This document shows positions 12,100 through 23,384 of a DNA stretch of 64,000 nt, in pieces. Under the pieces are notes generated by a model. It was not told the origin of the DNA. It ran no database searches and saw only the letters and a program-made list of their open reading frames with translations. Every line of letters starts with the position of its first letter. Within the stretch, counting starts at the first letter, position 1. A program made the translations under genes and the position numbers. The stretch spans positions 662,181 to 726,180 of the forward strand of contig JNVV01000004.1 in the NCBI GenBank assembly GCA_000733355.1, in the 5' to 3' direction. This stretch comes from Falciphora oryzae. Lineage: Eukaryota; Ascomycota; Sordariomycetes; Magnaporthales; Magnaporthaceae.

Positions 12100-13839
12100 T
12101 ACCAAAAAATGGTTTATTTATAAAAAGTTGATGTTATTCGCCTCCGAATTCGCGATTTACATTATCGCTTTTAACGACGACCGATGGTTTGATTTCCCCG
12201 GCAAATGGATGCTGGAACCTGCTATCGCCGTAAAATTTAGTTTGTTTATTAAAACATTCCGTATAGCTATTCGGGATATTTACGACTTGTGCCGACGGGT
12301 ACCGGCTATCGGGGGGGATATATGCTAGCATTGGTTGGAGGTTTACGGCCAGCTATTGGTATAAAAATGCGAAGTTATTAAAGCTAGGGGCATGGTAGCA
12401 TACGCCGAATACCAGACCAACAAACGCAAAAAGATCGACGTTGGGGCTTTACAGCCTAAAAGGGCAACCGCAAAAGGGAAACGTACTTTAGTATTTCCAA
12501 AAAACCCCGAACCATCGGCCTTATTTAAAAGACGATGATTTTACCAGCGACTGTTGTATTTAGTGGGCCTTTATTTAAAAAGCGATTGTACGGCTTATCG
12601 AACTTTGTCCCAATCCTTATAAATTTAAGGGCTAGCCTAATTTCTATTCGTTTGCTCCATTATTTTCGTTTCCTTTTAAATAATATCCCCGGTCGCCCTC
12701 CCGATTTTCGATAATTATGTTAGCTACCCCCTTTTTGGCATTTGCTAGCCTTTATTGGGAAAAAATATTAGCGGGCCGCACGATGGTGCAGTTAAAAGCT
12801 TTTAGTTTGCTATTGTGCATGTATTTAATCCCGTTTGCGAATAATGCCGGGGCGTTAAATTCGGAATCTTGCTTCGCTTGGTTGTATTTGCTGCCCCATT
12901 TATTGTTAATAAGTAAATACGTATATTGCATAACGTTTTGTTTAGTAGACGCTACGGTATGTTTAGTATTATTATATTGGCCAAACGCAGATTTTAATGC
13001 TTTGCGTATTATTGCTCCCAAAGGTTTAAGGGCAGCGCAGTTTTTAAACGTAGCCCAGATGTCGTGGGTTGAGTTTTTGTTGTATTTGATGTTGAGAGAA
13101 AACGCTTTGTTAAGGTGTTTAATGGCGAGATCGATAGTTTTAAATCTATTGCTAGCCGTAGTGCAACGAATAAGGCTTAACCGAAGGATAGCTGTGCGGA
13201 ATGGCTCGTTTGTAACTTTTAGATGTATGAGCTAAGCTAGATATAGCATTTTTGGACCGTAGTTTTTAGTTTTGCACCTATAAAAAAAAGATAAGGAGGG
13301 GAATGTATTGTTGGAGGATACCGAAATCCCTTTATCGTATAGTTTCGTTAACAGTTTAAAGCAGCTGTATAGTTTGGAGGTACCGATTTTGTGACCGGAA
13401 AGGGATATTGACGGGATTGTTCGTGTTGGGGTTCCGTTTTATAATGGTAGATGCTGAAAACGTTTTTTTGTCGACTTTGGTTTAGAGGGATTTGATGTAT
13501 TTTGGGGAAGCGGAGGCAAACGCTTTTTATACGGCGGATGGGATAAGTTTTTACTTTTTAGGGAGTTTGCCATCCTTTTGGAGTACGTTTATGCTTATGG
13601 CAAAAACGCGTGTACGGTAGCTATTTTGGAGGAATCGAAGCGCGTGGTAAAACTTTGGTTTAGAATTAGATATTTTTTGATTACGGCCGAAGTTTAGGAT
13701 ATTGGTTTTAATTAAAGGATAAAACTCTTTCCAAACGTGGTGGATAAAATTGATTTGGACGTGGAAAAGGGTAGGGATTAGAAGGAGCTATTATTTGCGG
13801 TTAAAAGGTGTAGTACATTCGATGTTGGCGGATTGGATA

Positions 13840-14231
13840 TGTTGGAAGGGCAGCAAGAGGTCGCACGACAGGTAGAAGCACGGGCAAGGGGAATCCCCAA
13901 TGACTAGGGACTCCGGGACTGAGAGGCCCCGCCTCTCTGACACGGAGGGACCGGCAATGGGGATCACCGGTCATGAACGGTGATCACCGGTCATGCACGG
14001 AGATCACCGGTCATGCACGGAGGCGGTGCAAGTCGCAAGTCAGGCCCGGCACCGGGACTGGCCTTGGACGACCGCACCCCGCGGCTTCCGTGATTGGGAT
14101 ATATGTATCTAGAGGGCTCGCACGAGGAGCCCTTCCGTTGTTTCTAGAAGACAGACGACTTTTGGATACATATTGAATACCAGAAGCCTTCTCACCCCAA
14201 CCGTGTTGGTATACCGACAGTGCCACGAACA
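13840..14231. mobile_element. Solo LTR, TSD GGATA
   Basis: A 392-bp segment runs from TGTTGGAAGG to CACGAACA, flanked by GGATA at 13835-13839 and 14232-14236. It is far less AT-mutated than its surroundings. It contains a short tandem repeat (GATCACCGGTCATG, three copies around 13965-14015). Removing it with one GGATA rejoins the DUF6589-like frame. There is no internal region, so it is a solo LTR of an unidentified, probably Copia-type family. Confidence 0.85.
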
Positions 14232-14750
14232 GGATATGTTTGATAAAGGATGTTGTTTTTTAGTCGTTATGGAGTAGGATAAGGACGTTATTGTAGTTAA
14301 ATGTGCCGGGTTTGAGATTTAAAATCCTTTAGAAAAGTTGTTTATAAACCCGAAGAATACCGCCAAGCTCGCTTTCGTTTTTTATAATGGCTGGGGTTTG
14401 GATAATATAGGATTTTGGGGTGTTGATACGAGAGACGTTGGGGAATTGGCAAGTAGGAAATTTGTCGGTATGTGTGCTTTTAAAAAGGTGGTGCAGTATT
14501 TTATGCCGGAAAAGGTATTGGGAGCATATCGGTTTTGCAGTAGGAGGGGCTAATATATATGGGTTTCGGAGCTACTTTAATTTGAACGGCATTGTAGCAT
14601 GCTATTGTGATTGGGTATAGCGGACGATATCGGGGCTCCCGATGGCGAAGCAGGTGGTGATGTTTCGTATAACGTTTTTGCGGCCTTATTTAAGGTTTTG
14701 GATACGGTTTATAAAGTTGAAGTTGTTGTAGACAAATGTTAAGCTGGGGT

Positions 14751-15208
14751 TGTTACAATCAGGCTCTGCTCCTAGGGTAGGACACCTAAAGAAGGTGCTG
14801 AACAGTACACTTAACAGGGGTTGCTTCAGGGGAACTGGGAAACTGGTGACAAAAGTTTGGATTGCTTGCCCAAGGGGGTACCTTAGAATTAACTTAGGTT
14901 AACTAATGCCGAGGCCTCAATCAATAGCTATCTACTTGCTAAAAAACCTTCTCCTTATATACACGACCTATTTCCAACCAGTTTTAGCGTTATACCTGCT
15001 TAATGTAATATATTGTAATCACCCCCGATCTAACATATCATTTTAGCTAAAAGTGATATGTTTAAATCCGACATATCGTACTTATCGCCGGTTGGTGTTA
15101 CGTAACTCCACCTCCCCTAATTGCGGGGTTAAGGCTTCGCGCTAAGGTTTGGTCCCAGCCCTCCTATCCCCATACGTCGTCCCCACGCGTCGTGGTGTGG
15201 TCGTAACA
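14751..15208 (-). repeat. 3' LTR of Gypsy 2
   Basis: A 458-bp LTR paired with 21477-21934. The copies differ mainly by C/T and G/A transitions. It contains a CCTTATATACACGACC stretch, a possible TATA region, in both copies. Confidence 0.9.
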
Positions 15209-15922
15209 TCAGGTCCCCTCTTTTAAGCCAAATCCCTTTGGCCATATTTGATTTTTCCCTTCCCTTATCAATTGGTAAGTACTTTCTTTCCTTACCTCAC
15301 CCGTCTCCTCCTATCTTAACAAAATGTCTAATCGGGTACAAAAACGCAGGATTTCCAACGTCCGTTCGACAATTCGTTAAAACGTCCTTCTTTTTTCTAT
15401 TCTTCAATCCTCTTCCGATATACCTTCCTATTCCGCATACGAGGCCGTTAGCTTCGTATTTTGCCAAATATCGCAAAAGGACTTTTTTCGTTACGCGGAA
15501 TGCGTTCGCCTAAAACGCGCCCGTTGCGACGTCCTAAGGGTTTCGTCTAACCAGCTGCGCAAAATTGCAAAACAGCACTCCAAACTTGACGCTAAGCTCG
15601 CGGCGGCTAAAAGGTTTCGTCGAAAGGCTGAGGAGCTAATGCGTGCCGAAAGCGACCGTATTTAGCGGTTGCGTACGCAAAAGGATTTATGGTTTAAAAA
15701 AATGATGCGCGCGGTACGGCGCGGTATTAATAATGTTAAGGAATTGGAGCGAGTGGAGCGGGAAAAAGCAAAGTAGGAATCCCGTCAGGCTGCTTCGGAA
15801 GCCGGGCCTTCCGTTCCTGCTACCGCTTCCCCGGACTGGTCTTTTTTAAAGGTTAATCTTAATTTGGACCTGGGTGTTTTTTTTTAATCGGGTAAGTCGT
15901 AGAGTTCCTAACAACTTCCTTA

Positions 15923-15994
15923 GGTCTTATAGCACATTAGGTATGGCCTTAGCTTTTTCTGCCGAGGTTTCGGGTTCGAATCCCGGCAGGGCCG
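15923..15994 (+). tRNA. Degenerate tRNA-like sequence inside Gypsy 2
   Basis: 72 nt fold as a cloverleaf with canonical landmarks. The acceptor GGTCTTA/CAGGGCC pairs with two G-T and one A-C mismatch. T8-A9 are present, as are a D arm with A14, G18G19 and A21, and an anticodon stem TTAGC/GCCGA with one A-C mismatch and a 7-nt loop. The variable loop has 4 nt, the T arm is TCGGG-TTCGAAT-CCCGG, and the discriminator is G. The mismatches fit C-to-T or G-to-A changes of an original GGCCCTG acceptor and TTGGC stem, as RIP would make. The loop centre is TTT, but mutation makes the original isotype unreadable. It lies antisense to the downstream end of the pol region, so it is either a captured tRNA or the head of a tRNA-derived insertion. 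Confidence 0.6.
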
Positions 15995-18900
15995 TTACTA
16001 GGGAACCAATTATCGAATTTCGGTAGTTGGTTTTTTGGTATGTTTTTTTTTTTTGCTAACCTTTTAACAGGCGCTCCCGCTGGTACTCCGCTAGCGCTTT
16101 TTAACAGTTTCCAAGGTTTGTCGCTTTTTCCTACGTATTTTCCTCGTGGCCGTACCCTTTCCATTTGATTAGGTATTTTTTAAAGCGTCGCTTCGTGCGT
16201 TCGTCCAAAATTTTTTCGACCTCGTACTTTTGTTCTAAATCGACTTCCACTAACTCGCTGCTTTCCGTTCCAAACGGTATTGGTTCTAGCAAGGAAACGT
16301 AAAAAACTAAATGGATTTCTATAGTTAGGGGAAGTTATAATTCGTAATTAACGTTTAATACCACCTTTTTCACTTTAAACGGCCCAAGCTTTTTGTAATC
16401 CAGCTTGTTATTTGGTCGTTTCGTTTTAATATTGCGGCGCAAAAAATAAACGCTATCCCCTTTTTTAAAAATCGGTCCCTCGATCCTTTTTTTATTAGCT
16501 TATATAGCCATTCGTTATCGTAGCTTTTTAAGCTCTACCTGGAAATTTTTATGCAGCTTGGTAAGCTCCGTCACCTGGATTTCCGCTACTGGGGCGTGTG
16601 GTCCTGCCTTAGGTTCTCCGTACACCGTAGGTATATACCCGTAGTTTGCAAAAAACGGTATGGTTCCCGTACTTTCGTATTTTAAGCTGTTATACGCAAA
16701 CTGCGCTATAGGAAGCAGTTATACCCAATCCGTTTGTTTGTAGTTAACGTAATAGCGAAGGTACTATTCTATGGTTTGGTTCGTTCGTTCGGTTTGTCCG
16801 TTTATTTCCGGGTGGTACGCTATTAATAAAGCGTGCTCGGCTCCCAATTTGGATACGAGCGCGCGCCAAAACTTGCTTGTAAACAGCTTATCCCTGTCCG
16901 TAACGATATGCTCTAGCACTCCGTACTTTGCGATCACATGCCGGATAAAAACGTACGCCAACTTTATAGCGTTACTTGCCTTTTTATAAAGTAGAAACAA
17001 AGCGTATTTGGTAAGCTTATCTACCACTACTAGGATGCTATTATAACAAACGTTCGTTAGGGGCTCTTTTAACTTTGGTAGCTTAACGACGAAATTTATT
17101 ATAACATATTGCCATACCTTGCTAGGCGTTGGTAAAGGTTGCAATAACCCATAAGGCTTATATCGGCTGGCTTTATTTTTTGCGCAGCTTTTACAATTTT
17201 TAATTGCTTTTTATACTTCGGCTCGAATTCCGGTAAACCCGTGGTATTATCGTAACTTTTTCCATGTTTTAGTTACTCCCTAATGGCCATAGGCCAATTA
17301 CCCGTAAATTTGCTGGATCCTTTTAAAAGTCTATTCCTTTTATTTAGCTGTTTTTGCTAATACCCGCTATACCGGGACCAAAGATCCGTTTAAGCCCTAA
17401 GCGAGTATTACACGAGTTTCCTTTGGAATATTAACCTCGTGGTTTAATCGGCAACTAAAGGCGTCCGCCCGTCCGTTTTCCGATCCTTTACGGTATTCGA
17501 TCCGGATATTATAATCTTAAAGGAACTTACTCTACCGGATTTGCCGCTTATTTAAGTTTTTGCTAGTAGTAAAATGTAATAGGTTTTTATAATCTGTATG
17601 CATTATAATTTAATGCTTTGCTCCATATAAATAAAATTTCCATTCTTTTAATACCCTAATAATAGCGAGGAGCTTTTTATCATAAATCTGGTAATTTAAC
17701 TTAGGTCTATTAAGTTTTTGTAAAAAAAAGGCGCAAAAGTGCAGCTTTCTTTGCTCGTTTCTTTATCCGAATTATCCTCCGATTGCGAAATCTAACGCAT
17801 CGGTTTTTACCTCAAAAGGTTTATCTGGGTTTGGCATAGCTAAAACTGGTTTTTGCGAAACGGCTGTCCGCAATAGCTTAAAAGCTTTTTATTTTTGTTT
17901 CCCCCAATAAAACTGGGTGTTATTTTTGGTAAAATTCGTAAATGGTGCAGCCTTTTTGCTAAAATCGCGGATAAACCGTCGGTAGAAGTTTATAAACCCT
18001 AAAAAGCTTCGGACCTCCCTAACGTTCGTAGGTACAGGCTACTCCTTAACCTCGTGCACCTTTTTAAAGTCCATACGAACTTTTCTAGGTGTAATAACAA
18101 AACCTAGGAAAACGACCTCCTACGTATGCCATATACATTTTTTTAGGTTAACTAGGAGTTTAGCGTTTTACAACTTTTGCAGCATTTTATGCATATACTC
18201 CTTATATTTTTCCAATATTTCCGAAAAAATTAAGATATCGTCCAGGTATGCGAAAATAAAAATGTTGAAATATTTTCGCAATACGTGGTTAATTATCCGC
18301 TAAAATATAGCTAGCGCATTAGTAAGCCCGAAGGTTATTACTAAAAATTCGAAAACCCCGAATTTCGTCCGAAAAGCTGTTATCCATTCCTAACCCTTTT
18401 TAATCCGTAATAGGCTATAAGCTTTGCGTAGGTCTAAAGCCGTAAAATATTTGGCTTTGCTAAATTTGTCCCGTAATTCGTCGATAAAAAGCAAAGGATA
18501 TCGATCTTTAATGGTTACTTCGTTTAACGGTCGGTAGTCGATACATATCCGCTCCTTTCCGTTTTTTTTTAGTACGAATAATATCCCGTATCCAATAAAA
18601 AAGTTGGAAAGCCTGATAAATCCTTTTAGCAAATCCTCTTTTAATTGTTCCTTTAGCACTTCCTACTGTTTTTAGCTTAACTAATACAGTTTCTAATACT
18701 TAAGTTATATTTCTAATTTGAGCTTAATTTCGTGGTCGAATGGCCCATATTCCGGGAGTACTATTTCCAAATCTTTCCTAAACAATCTTTAGTACTGGAA
18801 ATACTTTTTTAGGACGTTCCGCATTCGTGCGACGAAATCTGCTCGTTTTTTAAAATCGACGTCGTTTGTAAATAGTTGCGATTCCGTCGATACCGATTGC

Positions 18901-19680
18901 TTAAGCTAACTGCCTTGTTTTGCCACCGTCGTAGTTGCCCTTTGTGGCTTCGTAAGTTTATTGTCCGGGGTTCGGGGTTGTTAAACCGTTACGGGGTTTT
19001 GTAAACTTCCCTATTAGATTTAGCCGGTAACCTAATCTATTTGTAGGTTGCTTTTTTTAAGTTAGGGGATACCCAAAATCACGTTTTCCCCTTTTATATC
19101 CATAATATCTAAAGTAACGCGGAAATTCTTCTTTTGGTATCGAAATTTAAAATAATTAATTTTTTTATCGATATAGCTATTATTAAATGTAACCGGTTTT
19201 CCTTCTACAATTTTTAGGCTATACGGCGTTTTTTTTTTTTTTACCGGAATGCCGTACCTCTTTGCTGCCTCCGGCGAAAAGTAATTGCTTTAGGCCCCGC
19301 TATCGATTATAGCGTTTAGCTTTTTTCCTTTATACCGTAATACTACTATTAAATGCTGGTATTAGTTAACGTTTGTTGCGGCTAAGGTTTTTGCTTATTA
19401 TTAAGGTCCATTCCGTGCCTTTGTGTTGGGTGGCCACTTTAGTTTTTTGTTTCGAAAGCCTTTCCTTTTCTTATGGATCGTTCGGCTTCGTGGCTCGCGT
19501 AGCCAGGCAGGCCTAATCGCATACGGCCTTCCGTCCAAACCCGGGCCTTTTCTTCCATATAAACCTTGCATTCGGGCTTTCCGCAGTTAAGGTATAATAG
19601 GAGCCCCGAAATGCATAGCATGGGGTAAAAAGGTAAGGGTGCGAAGGTCGCTTTAAATTGCGAATAGTCCACTTTAGTAA
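15995..19680 (-). pseudogene. Gypsy 2 pol remnant (protease/RT/RNase H/integrase/chromodomain)
   Basis: The RT block is clear at 18659-18390 (FVLKKNGKERICIDYRPLN, then KYFTALDLRKAYSLLRIKKG). Integrase is at 17144-16764 with TDRDKLFTSKFWRAL and AYHPEINGQTERTNQTIEQ; the first catalytic Asp region reads I-N-F-V, an Asp-to-Asn change. The chromodomain reads YEVEKILDE..KYLIKWKGYG..NTWEP near 16240-16110 once Gln/Trp-type stops are ignored. An upstream segment (19672-19439) has a Cys pair (CGKPECK) and precedes the protease region around 19320. It is inactive. Confidence 0.8.
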
Positions 19681-21427
19681 TCCTTTATTTAGGGAGCTGA
19701 TAATCCCTTTTTAGGTTTTTAATCGGCTTGCCGTTTTTTCTTTCGGGAAAAAAGTCGCTTTTCAGCTTTGCGGCTAGGTGCCATTCGCAGTAATCGTTTA
19801 CGCACTCGGCCCAAAAGAGCTCGTCGTGTTTTGCTGCCTCGACATCCACATTTAGGTGGTTTTGGTTATATGGTTCCGTGCTGCGTTTTCCTTTCGGGGG
19901 CATTCTTTCGTACGGAGCCCCGTAGTAGGTAATTTGCTGGTCGTCCCGAAACCAGTCCAAGGGCTTGCCGTCGTCGTTAAATGCTAGCTTTTCCCGCATA
20001 AGTCCTCCGATAAGCTTGGGCTGGTCCCAAAACTATTGGTCCGATTCCGAAAATCCGAGCGAAATATAAGCCTTATTAATATCGAATGTGTTATACATTC
20101 GTTGCTTTGTGGTTGGAAATAAACCCTCGGCTTTTTTTCGTTTTTTAGCCATATGGGTTTAACCTAATAGCTCGTTATCGATTTCGTTATCGGTATCGTA
20201 GGTAAATTCGGTAACCCACGTAGCGGTGTTATCTTTTTCCTCGGATTCCGTAAATCCGGTAGCGAGAACTTATTTTCCCTCGCTGTCGTATTCGATCCTG
20301 GTGGGACCTCCATTAAAGATCGTCCGGATCCGTCGCGTCGCGGCTACCCGCCTTTTGGGGTACCAGCCGGTCGCGTCCTTGTCAAACTAGTGCGTCGCGT
20401 ACGAGTCCTCGCAGCAATAGGTCCAACTAAAAGCTGCTCCGGGGCACAGGCTATTTTCCGCCTAGGCGTTTCCCCGTTAGGTGACTGCCGCCTGCCGCTG
20501 CGGGCAATTTCGTTTAATATGGCCTTTTTAACCACATTTAAAGCATTTCCCGTCCTTAAGGTCCTGCCTTTTCTTGTTGCTCTGCCTTTACAAATGGGTA
20601 GCTCCAGCGCTAAAGTTTATAGGTCCAAAGTGTATGCTATAAGCCGTGTTTAGCTGCTGCTTGTCTTTTTTGTGGTTGTTTTTATTATTTACCACCTTAG
20701 TTAGCTAACCCTTTTTTTTAAATCGTCGTTCGTACAGCTTGTCGCTAATACGGACGGCCATTTGGATATAATCCGGGAAGTCCTTCGGTCGGTCCGTTTT
20801 AAAAAGCTCGTCCTTTATATCCTCGCGGAAACCCCCGTAAAAGTGCGCCATTTTGGTCTGGTCGGTCCAATCGAGCTTGGTTACGAAGCGTTGGAACTTT
20901 AAAGCGTACACAAAAGCTGGCCCTTTTTATCGAAGGCTGAAAATTTCTTTTTCCGCAACCAGTCGCTCGTCGACCTAGCCGAAAACCTTGCCGATTTCTT
21001 TTTCGAATCTTTCGAAGCTAGCAAACACAATTTATATTTGCTCTTTGGATTCCACGCCTTAAAGGTAGTCCGCCCACGTAAGCTGGAACCAATCTTTAGC
21101 TTTTTTTCCGAAACGTATAGCGGCGTAAGCCACCTTTTTTTTTCGGTACCGAAATGAGCCTCGTAAAACGAAAAGTAGGCTTTGCATTCGGTAAAAAAAA
21201 ATCCGAAATTTGCCCGTTTCTCCGTCGTAAATTTCAGGAAATAGGAACTTGTATGCCTTTATCGCAATGTCCAGTTTGCTTTGGACCGCAGCCAATTAAG
21301 CCTTAGCCTTAGTAAGGTCCTTTACGAGCACTCGGAAAAGGTCGAAGGAAATGTCCTCGTCGTACTTCTTCCCTTCGTATTCGACGGTGGAGGGCTGCTC
21401 CGTTTGCTTGGAACCGGACGCCGACAT
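19681..21427 (-). pseudogene. Gypsy 2 gag remnant
   Basis: It starts with ATG at 21427, 50 bp from the 5' LTR. The N-terminal part covers 21427-21059 (LDIAIKAYKFLFPEIYDG), the capsid-like part includes KMAHFYGGFREDIKDELF at about 20860-20800, and an intact CCHC zinc knuckle (CFKCG-x-KGHIKRNC) lies at about 20552-20505. A further segment (19999-19685) has a C-x4-C-x2-H arrangement followed by FFPE, a module I associate with fungal Gypsy gag ends. Scattered stops inactivate it. Confidence 0.75.
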
Positions 21428-21476
21428 TTTGTCGTACTGTTCGCCCTCGGTAGGTGCTAAACAGGATCAGTCAAAA

Positions 21477-21934
21477 TGTTACAATTAGGCTCTGCTCCTA
21501 AGGTAGGATACCTAAAGAGGGTGCTAAACAGTACACTTAACAGGGGTTGCTTTAAGGGAACTGGGAAACTGGTAACAAAAGTCTGGATTGCTTACCCAAA
21601 GGGGTACTTTAGAGCTAACTTAGGTTGATTGATGCCGAGGCCTCAATCAATAGCTATCTACCTGCTGGAAAACCTTTTCCTTATATACACGACCCATTTC
21701 CAGCTAATTCTAACGTTATGCCTGCTTAATGTGATATATTGTGATTACCCCCGATCCAACATATCATTTTAGTTAAAAGTGATATGTTTAAATCCGATAT
21801 ATCGTACTTATCGCCGGTTGGTGTTACGTAACTCCACCTCCTCTAATTGCGGGGTTAAAGCTTCGCGCTAGGGTTTGGTCCCAGCCCTCCTGTCCCTATG
21901 CGTCGTCCCTACGCGTCGTGGTGTGGTCGTAACA
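21477..21934 (-). repeat. 5' LTR of Gypsy 2
   Basis: A 458-bp partner of 14751-15208, followed by GGGGT. The gag start lies 50 bp away on the minus strand. Confidence 0.9.
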
Positions 21935-23384
21935 GGGGTTAAGGGCAATACATTGGATATTTTTTTATAAAGGAAGGCATATTAATATAAAAGATAAAAT
22001 CGGTTATTATTTAGTTGGTAGACGTATTATAACCCTGTTAACTATGGAAGTTATTTGGTTTTTGGTAATTTTGTAAAAGGAGTTGACCCCGAATTTTAAA
22101 AGGACATTTATCACCCGTTACGGAACGCTACTGTTTATTTGATAAATCCTAAGGACCCGCTTTAAATAGTTGCTTTTTTTAGGCGCCCGCGCGTGTGCTA
22201 TAATATTTGCAATTATATAACGGGGGCTAAGGTTTGTGGCTGTAGTTATTGCTGCCTTTTTAAGTGTTGCTGCCTTTTTAGGTGTCGTTGCCCCTTTAGG
22301 GGTCGCTGCCATTTTAGGGGTCGCCGCCCCACCTGGGGTAACTGTCCCTTTTGGGGTCGCCGCCTTTTTAAATGTAAGTTTGGGGGTTTAACGGTTGGGG
22401 TTATAAAAGTCCTAGTTGGTTCGGGTATTAACTATGACAGTAGTAAGCAATTGGTTAAGTAGGGGCGTATGTTTTTAAAAGCGGGAGTTGCATTGCAACA
22501 GTTGGTTTTGTACCTAGGAAACGTCGCAAATGTTTTTGGCGGTGCAAGGGGCGTTTCTTTTACTAAATTATGCCGGGTTAAAATTGTCGAACGGGTTGAA
22601 CGCGGCAAAGGCGTTAAGTTTTCGGCGGATAGAGGCGTAGTACGTATTTGGAGGCGCGCTTTCGCCGTCGAGCAGGATTTGGATGCTAGTTTCGGAAAAA
22701 GCATGTTGAACGTCGGGGTTTTGCAAATAGGAGCGGAGTTAGGAAAGGCGAGGTCCATTGCGTTTGCTATCGGTGCGACGTTGATACGCTTATTGTTTGA
22801 AGAATTTGGGGAACGAAGATTATGGCTTTAAATTGCGCTAAAATTGCAGCGTTTTTTGTACCAGGTTATAGGTTGGGGAGTCGGGCTTTTTTAGGGGGTC
22901 GGAATCGTTGTTAAATGGATAGGAGTGGCGGGGCTTTTAGAGGGACGCGGGGGCCTTTAAACGGCGAGCTGTTTGTAAGCGGGAATTCCGCGCCGCTAAA
23001 GGTGAATCGAAAGTAGCCGGCCGAGGCGTTAAGTAGGGGAAAAGGTTCGAAGGCGTATTATTGCCGTCGCTTTCGTCGTTGGAGTCGGAGTCGGAGTTGG
23101 AGTCGGCCGGTGGGAGAGGTGGGGATGTTGTTAAAATCGTAAGATCCGATGTGGGAAACGTGGCATTAGGAGCCGGCTGCGGCGGTTGATTGGAAAGGAA
23201 AGCCGGTAATGAAAAAAGAAAAGAAGGAGACGATATGGCGATAACGCCCAAAATTTCGATTTTCGTAGGCGCAAATTTTAAATAGAGACCGGTAGGTACG
23301 AATTGCGTAATGTGGTGGAGGAAAGGAGAATGGTAATTTTGGTAGATTGGAGGCTGGGTGGGATTTTAGAATCGCATGCCATTT

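Larger units (their letters stand above)
9312..12540 (+). pseudogene. RecQ-like DEAD/DEAH DNA helicase (RIP-mutated, split by two MITEs)
   Basis: A start at about 9312 gives a frame with a Gln-containing PKPDQIECIW element (about 9600-9630), Walker A AKTGYGKS (about 9660-9685), a motif II region AIDELYTVH (about 10020-10050; DExH-like but with Leu-Tyr) and a motif III region near 10130. After MITE 1 (removed with its TA) it continues with KTIVYIDNR (about 10790), RIILATVFLGIGMDIP (motif V region, about 10980-11030) and DLLQRFGRASR followed by GQGTAYFFAP (motif VI, about 11080-11150). A CxxC pair (CCNACYYELG, about 11590-11620) follows before MITE 2. The part after 12101 is basic and less certain. 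Motif order fits fungal RecQ-like, telomere-linked-helicase-type proteins. Stops at Gln codons and the insertions make it inactive. It converges on the DUF6589-like gene. Confidence 0.75.
14751..21934 (-). mobile_element. Ty3/Gypsy chromovirus 2 (full length, RIP-mutated)
   Basis: The 458-bp LTRs (14751-15208 and 21477-21934) run TGTTACAAT..GTCGTAACA and are flanked by GGGGT (14746-14750 and 21935-21939). The coding strand is minus, with gag starting at 21427. A minus-strand purine tract (AAAAGAGGGGACC) adjoins the left LTR. All domains from gag to chromodomain are recognisable but broken by stops. It is inserted inside the DUF6589-like gene of X. Confidence 0.9.
12650..23260 (-). pseudogene. 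DUF6589-like large protein of element X (RIP-mutated)
   Basis: On the minus strand one frame runs 23260-21940, then (Gypsy 2 plus one GGGGT removed) 14745-14237, then (solo LTR plus one GGATA removed) 13834 to about 12650: about 1000 codons. The frame is held exactly across both excisions and broken mainly by CAA/CAG-type stops. The N-terminal third is Ser/Pro/Thr-rich with a KAATPK-type repeat (about 22370-22220). The C-terminal half contains LLHNDQKTTSF (about 14275-14240), FHVQINFIHHVWKEFY (about 13780-13735), YHALRFLQNSYRTR (about 13650-13610) and NKNSTHD (about 13075-13055). This order matches what I recall of fungal DUF6589 proteins; no search was run. An Asp-bearing HNDQ(K)T and a late STHD could be parts of an RNase-H-like nuclease core, making it the candidate transposase of X (inference). 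Confidence 0.6.

Noticed and set aside
12717..13235. 172-codon plus-strand frame with membrane-like composition
   Set aside because: It is the reverse complement of the DUF6589-like coding frame, which continues in register across two excised insertions.
13960..14020. Short GATCACCGGTCATG repeats as a possible regulatory array
   Set aside because: They lie inside a solo LTR with a clear GGATA duplication, so they belong to that LTR.
15949..16164. 71-codon minus-strand frame containing AGIRTRN
   Set aside because: That phrase is the antisense translation of the tRNA T arm; the frame is not a gene.
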